Below, piece after piece: positions 1 through 12,400 of a stretch of DNA of 64,000 nucleotides. The notes beneath the pieces were generated by a model. The model made no database searches. It was not told the origin of the DNA and was given only the letters and a program-made list of their open reading frames with translations. The stretch comes from Molanna angustata. Lineage: Eukaryota > Arthropoda > Insecta > Trichoptera > Molannidae. The stretch spans positions 6,066,149-6,130,148 of the forward strand of contig OY754964.1 in NCBI GenBank assembly GCA_963576475.1. Reading direction: 5' to 3'. Positions within the stretch are counted from its first letter, which is position 1. Every line of letters begins with the position of its first letter. A program made the translations under genes and the position numbers.

Positions 1-416
1 TCCTGAGCCCCATGTATTATCAGAACTAGGAACATTTAATTTATTATTACTTTGAGAGTTCATGAATAGGTTAGATATAGAATTGCTAAGATTAGTATTC
101 TTTTTAGGTATTCTATCATCGTTGAGGTCCTTGAGTTGATCAATTTGGGGTTCGCTACCAGTGGGAGTGTGGGAAGGTCCAGCGACAGGTTCAGCGTATG
201 TGCTCAGCAAGTCAGTTCTACTGCGAGATTCAGTAACTCCGTTTAATTGAGAGTTGGAACCAAAAACCACTTTTCTCACAACACGTTTGATGTGATTTGA
301 GTTACTCGACTGATGGAAATAATATTTTCCATGATTCTTGAATGGGTCTGCGTTCTGAGAAGATCTGTCATTACTCAATAGCTGTGCAACACGATATTCT
401 TCGTGGAAGTCTCCCG
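1..416 (-). CDS. zfand4: ZFAND4-like exon 7 (partial, runs off the left edge)
   Basis: Acceptor TTTTCAG at 417, then 139 open codons to the window edge. Contains IKRVVRKVVFG and a Ser/Asn-rich tail (NTNLSNSISNLFMNSQSNN). No stop is reached, and the AN1 finger should follow in a later part of the gene. Confidence 0.75.
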
Positions 417-3400
417 CTGAAAATGTCACACAATATTCATTTATAGGTTATCACTTTATTTGAATAATATAAAAATTCAAATTCTACAATGTGAAATTAT
501 TTGAATATTTTTTGAGAAATGAAAAACAAGAAAGAAATGTACCATGGTATAAAAACACATGGTGGAAAAAAAGTATTTAAGATGAATGTGTGGTTAACCC
601 TCTGAACACGTAAATCGACCAAAGTCGCCCAATTTTTTTTTCTCTTTCGACGTGTAAATCGACTATAGTCCATGGCATGTAAAAAACGTTACCTTTGGAT
701 ATGAAAAAAAATTTAAATTAAATCTTTTGAGCTCCGTGACAACTATTTTTTGGTGTATTAAATCAAGATATTGATTAAAAAAAATTTAAATGAATTTTAT
801 AGAATACTTTATTTTTTATTGAAAATTTGCAATTTTCAGATCAAATTTTATTTTTTGCTTAACGCGTTCAAAGGGTTAAACAATAAAACAGATGAAAATA
901 AGTGCATTATGAGATGGTTTGGCCACATTAAGATGAATTATAAAGGCGTACCCAGTATTTGATGTTGGGTAAAAATAATGAATGGCGAATTTACTATGTA
1001 ATAAACTTATTTTAATTTAATTTATGATTCATCAATATTTACGTTGAAATATTTTACCTGTATTAGGAGAGTGAGTCGCTAACAGTGTGAGGGGAAGAGG
1101 AGGAGCTGTGCTGGTCTCTAAGACTACACCACCAGGACCAGATCCACCTAAATAAATACATTTTAACATTTAACACATTTTAACATTGAACTGTGCCGAC
1201 CGCCGTGGCACAGTTGGTAAGACATTCGGTTTCTGTGCGGGCGTCCTGGGTTCGATTCCCAGCAGAGGAGAAATTTATTTAAATTCATTTCTTACGCAAA
1301 TATTGCTTCTCTGGGCTGGAAACACTGGTTAGTTGGAAAAAATTGCCATACGGCAATAAACTAGCCACTTGCACAGGGTGCAAGGAAGTGTTCATTATTA
1401 TTATTATTAAGAGTATCTTGATGAAATAAGTGGGCAGTGGCTAAAATCAAACTCTACTTAACTCACTCCATTACAACTAGAGCGTTTATTTAGAATCTAA
1501 ATTTTAGATTCATAGGCTCGGTATTACAGTCGGCCCTCAACTCATTGAGTTTGTTAAAATCAAGATTAATGTTAAGGGGAGATTGAATCCATTTCCGTAT
1601 TACAGTGCAATATGACATGTCAGTTACTAAATCTTCAATTATAGACATATTTTACTTTTTCTGTGGTTATTATCCATAGAATTATAATGTACAGAAGCCG
1701 CGTGTAGTACAAATTTCGAATTCAAATGTATGCCAAGTTTTTTTTACATGTGTGTGTGAGGCGGTAGATCGGTTGGTCTACGTATTATGTAGGTGTGCGT
1801 ATCGGTAGGAGTACGTATACAGCCGGGTGAGTGAAATTTGTCTGCTTCAGCGTAGTTTTAGTTGGCATACATTCATTGCGCTGACTAGGTATCTGTATCA
1901 TATATAATCTAAGTTATTATCTGTCAAATTTTAAATAACCTCAAATAATCAAATAATACGAACTACAAAACGGGACGCTACGACTTGAAATACTATTGTT
2001 TTATTATCCAACATGGTAAATATAATTTTTTTCACCAAAATAATGCTTTTATGTTCGTTTCAATATGGCTGTCAGTTTGTTTTGGTGTGGCGCCACCGTC
2101 GATACAACTAACGCCTCTAGTGATAGAACACTGAAACTACACGCGTTGCCTACCAACGAGTAGAGAAATGACAGTTGACTCACCGTTAAGTACTTCATCC
2201 GCCAGAAACGTTGAGTTAAATATTTGTTGTTTTAGTGACGTATTTGAGGGAAGATTAGGCCTAAACGGACACTGTAATACGCTATATTTTTGTAAAACTT
2301 GAGTTTAGCTCTTAAACTGAGACTGTAATACCGGGCCATAATAATTATAGCCTACAATCACAACAAACTAACTCACTCATTCATATTTTTGACAAATTTA
2401 ATATCTCAATGGAGACGAAGCGGGAATACAAATATATTTATAGGAGAACAGAGTAATCAGGCACCTAAAGGGCATCAGTTGGATAATTTACATCATCACT
2501 TTAAGCACTTACGCAACATTCACCAATTATGCCATCTTATTTATGTATCCAAATTTTTAAGAATTCTGTATAAATGTTGAAAAGTAAATTTTCACCGTTT
2601 GAAAATAAACTAAGAACATCATCGCCATCTGTTAAATGACAATGAACTTTTTTTCTAATACCATCTATTGAGAATTTGGGGAAATAATGTAATGTTTGCG
2701 TAATATTCCACTCACATAGGAAACTAAGTTTAAATTATGTCAATACAAGTGGATTGAACTTATATATTGGTCTGCACAAAGCAAACTTTTTTCTCTATGA
2801 TTTACATTCCATGAATACATTTACATAAAGTAAATTTAGATAGCATATTATATTCTTTCGACAAACATTTAAATAAACAATATTCTAGATTGTGAATGTA
2901 TTTTAAAAGTTATAATAGGGAAGTAATTTACACTTTTCTATAAAAATATATCAGCTCTATGCTTGTATAATATAAACATGATAATATCAACATGAAGAAT
3001 TCAATTCATAATTTGGGCTGAATATTAAAATAAATATGTACCTAATAAACACAAAAAAAAAACAAAGAAGTATGTATAATTCCCACTAACCACAAGGTAA
3101 CAATACCCCCTATTCAGTAACTATTGTAACTAAAATAGGAACATACTAAAATTGTAGATTTTAGATTTACGGTATTATTTCAGCGTTATAAAATATCAAC
3201 TTAGACTAAATGGAATGAGAACGTAACTATTTTGGCCGGAACGTTCTTAAAAAGTTACTGAAGAAGAAGGGAAATATTACTTTTTACCCACACATATTAG
3301 ATGGAGTTAAGAGATAAATTTAAAATAGCTTTAAAAGGTTAGATTTTGGGTGATACATTATAATCCTACAATTTGTATTCTTCTTGTGTGTAAATATGTC

Positions 3401-6400
3401 CCTATTATAGAATAACACAAGCTCTCAACTCTATCAAGAGTGTATCAATGTAATTATTAAGAGGCTATATTTTGAAAATCTTTTATATCTTTATTTTACT
3501 TCATGGGCAACTAACAGGTACTATGTCAAATATTGATTTAACACACACCCAATAACAAGTTGCCACATTCTGGAGACTTACGATATTAATCGTCTCACAG
3601 ATCCAGACTGAAAACACAATTAAAAACTGTGTCTCCACCGGGAATCGAACCCGGGACCTATGGATCAGCAGTCAGATACCTAACCAACTGAGCCATGAAG
3701 GCCGACAGTACCCTCAAAATATACGTCTTTGAAATAAATAACAGATTATATTTACATCTTTATTCTATTGCGTGAGCTTTTTTTTTGAAATTTGAATTTG
3801 TTTAACCTCCCTACCTACAGAATAAATTTTCGAAGAGCAGGTAAAAAATAAACATATTTTTTCTTCAGAATTCCGCGAAACAATACCAGTTAAAGTCAAC
3901 TCTGATAATAGACCCACAAACTACCTGCTATGATGAATCATGATGTATTTTCGCCATAGCGTATCACGTACTGATTAAATCATTTTAAAACATATTTTTT
4001 TCAAATGCGAGTATGTGATACGGGTTAGCGCAGAATGGAGCGATCGAAATGCGCGTATCACGTACGCTCTGTTGCTAGGGAGGTTAATACTTTTCTTGTA
4101 AAATTAGTTTTAGTAAAATCCTTTTTTAATTTTTTACTGTAACTAAAAAAACTAGAAGATCTATGAAGTAGATTTTTACTTCAACAGAGAGAGAATATGA
4201 AAATCTACCGGCTGAGTTTTTTACTATTTTAATTACTTTTCTTGCTATTTAAAAGAAAACTCTAAATTTTACCTTTTTTTCATCTAATTTATCATCTAAT
4301 CTGTGATATACAATATTTTTTTGTGTTTCATACATTTGTGTAGATCCAGTTGTATGCCCAGGGTATACAAGAGACAAAATTTATACTCACCAACATTGGT
4401 TGTAACAACTTTGGAGTTGTGTTTGTGTTTCATACATTTGTGTAGATCCAGTTGTATGCCCAGGGTATACAAGAGACAAAATTTATACTCACCAACATTG
4501 GTTGTAACAACTTTGGAGTTGTGTTTGCTTGGATTGGACTGTTCTATGACGTCGTTGTCTAGTAGGTCTCCTGCTTCTCCTAAATAATCCTCTTTGCTCG
4601 TGCTGGGTTCCCGGTATCCGTCCAAGTCAGACGCGTCGCACTTTCCTCCCGTTGCATTTCCAAATGCCGAGTTGATGGTCCCGGCCAGGATGGAGTCTTT
4701 GAAGCTCTCCGTGGAACCTGTGCAGTCGGCCTTGCTCTTGTAGTAGTCTCCCGAGGAAGTGGAGGCAGAGTCACGGAGGAAGTTGCTGGTGCGCCAGGTC
4801 CTGCTGGATGCGCTTTCACCTTCTGGACAGCTGCCGATGGGCTGCCACAGTCCGAACTTGTCGTTCTTGCTGTGAAACTTGCCGCCGTGACCGTCCATGT
4901 TGAACATGGAGGGGTACGAAGGGATGCTGTCGTCGCTGGCTCTGTTGTTGGAGAGGACCTTGCCATACTTGTATTTGGTGAAGTTGGGTGTCTCGTCGAA
5001 GACACCCTTGAGAGTGGAAGAGATGTTCTCTTCGCTGGTCGTTCTCTTGATAACTTCCTTATTAGCCGCCGTGTCGCGCATATTGAGCCATACTGTTATG
5101 AAAAATATATATATTTTTAATCATTAATAATAACAGGTTCTTTTAAAACATCATATGTGTTTCATACTCAATCATATAAACCACCTCATCTCACCAGGGT
5201 ATTCAAGAAAACATGGCTATGAAAATTGTCCCAGAATAATTGATTTATTTATTAAATACTACTATTAGACACTGTATATTGTACAATACAATTACATACT
5301 AGATAGTGTGTTTATGTGTATTTGTGATGGTATAATAATCACCTCACTAGGAAGTCACGTGCTGAGGTGTTCGTTTTTCATTTACATACATAATATGTAC
5401 TTATATATTATATAAGTACATATGTATACAATTCATTTGTATTGATTTATACAGTCATGTATCAAAGTTGTCACTATCCTTATAGCTGACCAAAATGGGT
5501 CCAAAACATGTGCAAACCTCGGCAGAAAAGCCCTAAAAACTCCGACATGGTTCCTCAGAGAACATCTGCAGAAAATACGATTAGAAGAAGACAACACATG
5601 CAGATTCTGTAGGGAGGGGGCAGAAATGCCACACCACCTCCTCATGGAATGTGATGCTGTGCCACAAGAAATAATGAGGCCCTTGGTCAAGCTCCAAATG
5701 GATATCAACTATATACTTTCATTAAATCCCCAGCAGGTCCTGAATTTCTTAAGAGGCCTGAGAATTGAGGGGATACTGTAACAGGAAGCCCTGTAAGCAA
5801 GTAGGGGGAGGGCAAAAGATTCTAAGCGTTACAGTGCATAGGACCACCCCAACTAATAATAATGATCCTTATAGCGGAACATTGAAATATGAAAAAAAAA
5901 TATTTTTATGATTTTTCAGATCAATGATTTCTGTAAATAAATTCTCAAAAATTATATTGCATTGAAATTTAGAAAATGCAAAAGGCCCTATAAAATGTTG
6001 CCACATTCTGGAGACTAATGATGTTTATTGTCTCACTGATCCAGGCTGAAAACACAATTAAAAACTGTGTTTCCATCGGGAATCGAACCCGAAACATTTT
6101 GCTTGGGAGTCGGATATATAATTAATAATCATAAAGGCCGACAACTAATTACCGAAATTAATTAACACATCATATAACCTAATTAATTAATTGTTATTGT
6201 TTTTAACTAGTTAAGTACTTACATTTAGTTCTAGAATTTTGCTTCTTTTTATTTCGTTTCATGGACAACTTCTCCATTTTACATCGCAGATCAATCATTT
6301 TGCACATAGTAACAGCTGTCTCATCTGTGAATACAAATACATAAATAATTAAATGCATAAAGGTAAGTGCTCAATTCTTTTTTATTTAATAATTTGTTTG

Positions 6401-9400
6401 ATTCTAAATTAAATTCAAGTGAATTATACATACATACCATCGGGCTATGTTCCAAAAGGGGTAGGCAAAGAAAAATGAAAGCAATATTTTTCTATTTTTC
6501 TTCTTCTTCTACTATCGTATCAGCAGCGCATTTAGATAATCTTCTTTTCTATTTTGATACACATTCATAGCCTCATCAACATTCATGCATCGTCTCATAC
6601 ATTTTCATTAGTCATCGTGCCATCAATTTCTTGGACGAACCTGACCTCTAGTTCCGTTCCTGTTAATTTTGTAAATTTTCTTCGTCAGGCATTCTTCATT
6701 CATAATTCTTTCCAAGTGAATTATGAATATTACAATAATTGTTATAAAATAAACTATAATGTATAAAAATAAAATAACTTGCCTGAAAAGGAATAGTCAG
6801 TGGGTGCAGTATAATGCTCATCATCATCATCTTCTATAACCTTGACAAGGTTAACATTGTCTCCGTCGCGAAATACCAGAACTTTGCATCCCGGTGGAAG
6901 CCACTCCAGAGCCTCGTCCCTGATTTAAACAACAAAACATAAAGAACTGCATAGAAATACTTTAAAAACTGAAGGCAATGAAAGTTGCAATAACAGGGTA
7001 ACAAACGCACACTTTGTTATCTCACATAATACCTAGTTACATACATACATACCATCACTGTATATCTCACATTGTAGGGTAACCAGCGACAGGTGTGCAT
7101 TAACTTAAAAAAGGGAATCACAACGAATGTGTGTATTTCCACACACCAGTTTCTTCTCACCTAAAAAGGCACTACAATTAGAATGGGTAGTGAACCTCAT
7201 TGCTGAACTATGTAAGATGTTATTGTTGCATGTTGTATTTTCCATTACCAGGCTCTTATGGGACACCCGGAAACAATAATAAAAAAAAGTGAAAGTACTA
7301 TTTTATGCCAATGGAATAGTTACATGTAACACATGAGATCCAACTGTCGATGGCGATAGTATGTATAATTTAAGAATACGTACAAAACTTACCTAAACAC
7401 AAGTTAATAAATATTTTAAGATATTATGTTTTTTTTATAAAATATGTAGAAATGTATGTCAATGTCAGGATAGCATAGTATGGAGATCAGTCATTTTTTC
7501 CTACCTGTAATATGAAAACAGCATGATGGTATGTATGTATGTTGGAGATTAAGTATCAAACTATTGAGTCCCCGTAAATATAGTGTATAGGCCATTGCCA
7601 TACAAATTGTATGAAATGATGTCGTCACTAAATTCAATTTTTATAAAAATTATTAAAAAAAGTTTGAGATATACTACTACAAAGTTCATATTTTTTTATA
7701 GAAAATTAAATTATCTACTTGGGGTGTTTTGGCTTGTTGATATTTTTAAAAACTTTAGAAATAGGTATATAAAAACATTTTTTTAGAAATATAAAAAATG
7801 TTTTTCATAATAAAATCTTAACAATACCTCTTTCAGTCTATATGTTTTTATATATAAGTACAACAAGTTGATTAACAAATCAAATTAACCTTGATGTATG
7901 TAAATTACAAAGATACAATAAAAGTTTAATAAACACACTATTTTCATAGGTTACTAATGGATAAATATTATCTGATTATAAAACTTAAATAATGATTAAG
8001 CATTATAGCAAGGCACAAGATCTAGTTTGTGATATAATAATAACAAAATTATGTGTCAAATAGATGTAAAACACACACACACACACACACACATATCTAC
8101 ATATCACATCAGTGGAATAGTTCAAGGACAAATAAATTATAATAATGCAAAATATTTCTTAAGATTGTTACCAATTATGTACATACATCATTCCTTTTCA
8201 TCATTATGGGTTGCCAGAGAGGACCAAAATGCCACTCTCAATCTCTAAACTATTTATGTATCGCCTGGTCTTAACACACTTTGGACCATTATGACTGTGC
8301 AAATTTTTATAATTTAAACAATATCCCTTTCAGTCTAACACTCTTGTATATTTTTTTCCTCATTTATTATCCTGTCACATTGATTGTTTTACGATCCATA
8401 CACTTATATTCTATTTTCAAGCGTCTTCCGCAAGTTCACGTCTTACTAGCAAACATTGAGGTTAAGACAACTATCACATTGTTTACAAATTTCACTCTAT
8501 TTCCTGCCATTCCTTACTAATATCCTTTTATTAGGTAGAAATGTAAATAGTAAATACTTGTATCAAATATGCAATTGAAAAATCATTTTTATAAGATTTG
8601 TAAATAGATCTGATGAGGAATGATCAAATCAGAAACCGGAAGCAAGAAAAAAAAATGTAAAGTCATAAGTAATAAGTCAATTTGAATATTTTATTTTATA
8701 TTACTTCTCGGGCAACTTACAGGTTGTCAGATATTAATTTAACACGGACCCAATAACAATTTGCCACATCCTGGAGACTTATGATATTAATCGTCTCACA
8801 GATCCAGACTGAAAACACGATTAAAAACTGTGTCTCCACCGGGAATCGAACCCGGGACCCAAATAATACCCAACCAACGGAGCCACTAAGGCCGACAAAC
8901 ATTAATAAAAATGGCTCATATTACAAAATAAATAAAAGTATTTATTTATGTCAATTTCAGAATAGATAATATTACCATTAATAAATTATAAAACTAATGT
9001 TATACATTTCCAGCACGAGTAGTTTAGTAAAATATAAACAAATGAGAATAAACATGAAAGTCTATATTTGTCATAGTTCACATTGTACTTATGTGTATAC
9101 AAGTGGTAAAGATTTTACTAATGAGAGTTTAAAATATATATATTTAATCACTGGGTAGAAAAAATCACAAGTCTCATAAAAGAAAATTCATGACATAACA
9201 ACAACCTTCAATTATTTCAAAGATACGTACATTAAAAATCTTAAACATTCAGTTTCAGTAGTAAAAAGTTATTTATTTAACTATAATAATTTATGTTTTT
9301 ATCAATAAGAATAAATTATCTCTTATGTTATAATATTAAAATAATAAACACTTGTACACCGTGCGAGTGGTGAGTTTTTTGCCGAATGGCAATTTCTTAC

Positions 9401-12400
9401 AGCCAATAAGCGATTCTTGTTCAGAGAAGCAAGATTTGCATGAGAAATAATTTAAAATAAATTTATTCTCTGCAGTGAATTGAGCCCATGAACCCACCTT
9501 ACAACTTATACCACATCTGTCAACTTTTTTCTATGTGAACTATGAGAATGAAGGAGATGGTTTGGAATTGGAATGAACGAAAGCGGTGTCTTATTGAAAC
9601 AGATGAACATGGTGTGTATGTGCACGTGCATGTGTGCAAAACAGGCCATACTATGTCTGATATAGTTTTGTTTTATATTTTTACTTTATTGTTTGATATA
9701 TTTTTGTCTGGTTATATATAAATCATGTTGCTATATAGAATACACATTGTTATGAAAACTATATGAAATACCGTATAAAGATGTATTATTGTGATTGTAA
9801 AATATTCCACCTCAGTTCAGCCTAGTGAGGTGGATAGAGTTGTAGCCAAATATCTTGAACTTTTAGCTGAGAAGGGGGGTGATTTGGACGTAAACCAACC
9901 AAGCAAAAAGACACAAATTTGTGCTTTGCGCAATCGGAAGCTCGTTCAAAATGTTTGGTGAATATTATACACATAATATGTAAAAAAATGATATTTTAAA
10001 TTATGATTAATAAAAAATAGTAATATTGAATAGCAGCACTGTGCATTCTATTATAAATGTTTTTCATACATCCTAATAGTTAATTTATTTCTTACGCAAC
10101 TGCCGTTCACCAGTTCAATGAGCATCGTTACAATAGAGACTAGTATATCATTATATTATGTACTGCAACTTGAGTCTAAATCATTACAACACATTTTTTT
10201 TTACAAAAAAAATAATACGTTCTTATAAAAAGTGCATAAACATCTCGGTACATTTACTAAAATAAGCAAATGCTTGCGTTACAGGTGAATAAAATCAGCT
10301 GAGAACCCAGGTTGCTAATTCAGTGTACCAACCGCTCAGTCACTGACCCATTTAAAACCTACTTACTCTCAAAGACAAGGGAACTCTAGTTCCCTGGTGG
10401 TGTACCTAGAGAATGTGATAAAAACTCGGTTTTTAGGCATTGAAAAAATTGTTACGGTGGTATCTATTGAAACAATACAGAGGGTGGACAAACACATTCA
10501 ATCTAATTTATAGAATAATTTCAGATTGTAATTTAGTAATTACCTTCTTGAATTAAATAACAAAATAATATTAATACATGTCAAACAGCTGATAAATAAT
10601 ACTTGCACCTCGTAGAAGCGGTGAGTCTATTGTCAAATGACAATTTCTTCCGACTAACTAATATTTCCAGCCAAGAGAAGCTATTATTGTAAATTGTTTT
10701 AATAAATTATTTCTTTGGGAATTGAACCCAGAATGTCGGCAGGGAAGTCAAACAACATACAATTATGTGGCTGACTGGTAGAAATTGCCTGCGGGCAATA
10801 AGTCCGCCACGTTGATTAAGTCAATAAAAGTCTTTAATTATTATTAATTATGACACAGTGGTTGTTTTTTTTTTATATACATTTATAATTGGTACAGTAT
10901 ATTGGCAAACAATATAAATTATAGTATGAAACTATTTGTTGTACAAAACTATTTTGTGGTCAAAAACATGTTTTTTTGTTTATCTAATGGTGGTTTCTAG
11001 AACGTGGGTGAAATCAGTTGTTGTTATTATTTGCAACACAAATATTGATTGAATACTGTTTTGAATGAATTTCACATTTTAAGGATTACATATAGTTATT
11101 GCTAAACATCTAGAAATATCACGTTGTGTAGAAGACAACTTCAAGATTTTTGGCATTAGCGATGTCCACTTAGAAAATACATCAATGTTTTTATTCAATG
11201 CAATACATTGAGACTGTGCATCAATGTATCAATTAAAAGCATCAATGTTTTCCAATGTATCGGTTAGAATCATGGATGTAAAGGCCATGTGTGCGAATAT
11301 TGTTTATTAATTTTATTCTTATTACAAAATTTATCTGCAAAAACAAAAGTTTAGTTTAAACGCTTCCCTTTCAATCTATTTCTTTTTGAAAAACGTTTTG
11401 CTCTACTTTAGTGAACAAACATTCAAATCTGAACCATCGCTGTCAAGTATTTATAAGAAATTGTATGAAGTTTGGGAAGTTGAATTTTAAGATCATGCCA
11501 TATTTCCAATGGGTTATCGTTGAGTTTTCCTACTGGACTACACAAGTAAATAGACAGTTCTTCAGAAATAGAAATAGTATCAGATTTTGTTGTATTCCAG
11601 CTCACCGGCGACTATTGTATAAACAGTTTTAAAAAAAAATAAAAGAAGTTCCCATCAGTGCAGCCTGGCGGAGTATTTTTCATGTCATTCAAACAATCTG
11701 AATCACTTTTCGGTTATAAAAATTTCTTGGCCATAACTCGACAGGTAGCGTGGATGACTTTTTAGAGCCGTATATGATTTTATAAATAAATGACAAAATA
11801 TACTGATTTAATAGTCCAAAACAAGTAGACTATAATGTATTTTGTATTGCTTCTCAGATAACGAACAGGTAACTAATATGTTGTTATGTATTAATTTAAC
11901 AAGAACTCAATATCAAGTTGCCACATTCTGGAGACTAACAATATCTATCGTTTCACGGATCTAGACAGAAAACAATTAAAAACTCCACCGAGAATCAAAC
12001 CCAGGACTATGTATGTACACAAAATAAACAGTTTCATACTACATTAATTTATCACAGAACTGTGTCATCAGAAATAAATAATTTGCGATTATCTGGAGAC
12101 TGTACAGAATAAATTCTTTAAACATTGTGAATATTCAAGTATTGACATTTTCATTAAATTAATCGAGATAACTGTTGTTTCATAGTGCCAATAATAAAAC
12201 AGTGTACATACTCAGAATTATTTTGTCATTAAACAACACTATACATTCTAATTATTACTTGCAATATAAGACATCCCATTGTACCAAGGTGTTCAAATTC
12301 GATAAGTATGTACTAATCAATTATTTATTATACTTCAAAAATTGTATTTGTGCGAGTGGGTAACATTGCAGCTAACTTACATAGTTTAGTTAAGTACATT

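Noticed and set aside
3600..3706. tRNA-like sequences with A and B boxes (also 1195, 8820, 15420, 17800, 32150, 40770, 49910)
   Set aside because: They are heads of repeated SINEs with shared non-tRNA bodies; acceptor stems do not pair as in a real tRNA.
4296..4492. Reading through past the exon 5 donor to a stop at 4296 as the true C terminus
   Set aside because: The donor is strong, and exons 6 and 7 continue in phase. Kept only as the possible 34-residue extension.
4303..5127. Several open frames on plus and on the second minus frame across 4303-5127
   Set aside because: They are shadows of zfand4-like exon 5; only one frame joins the flanking exons and splice sites.
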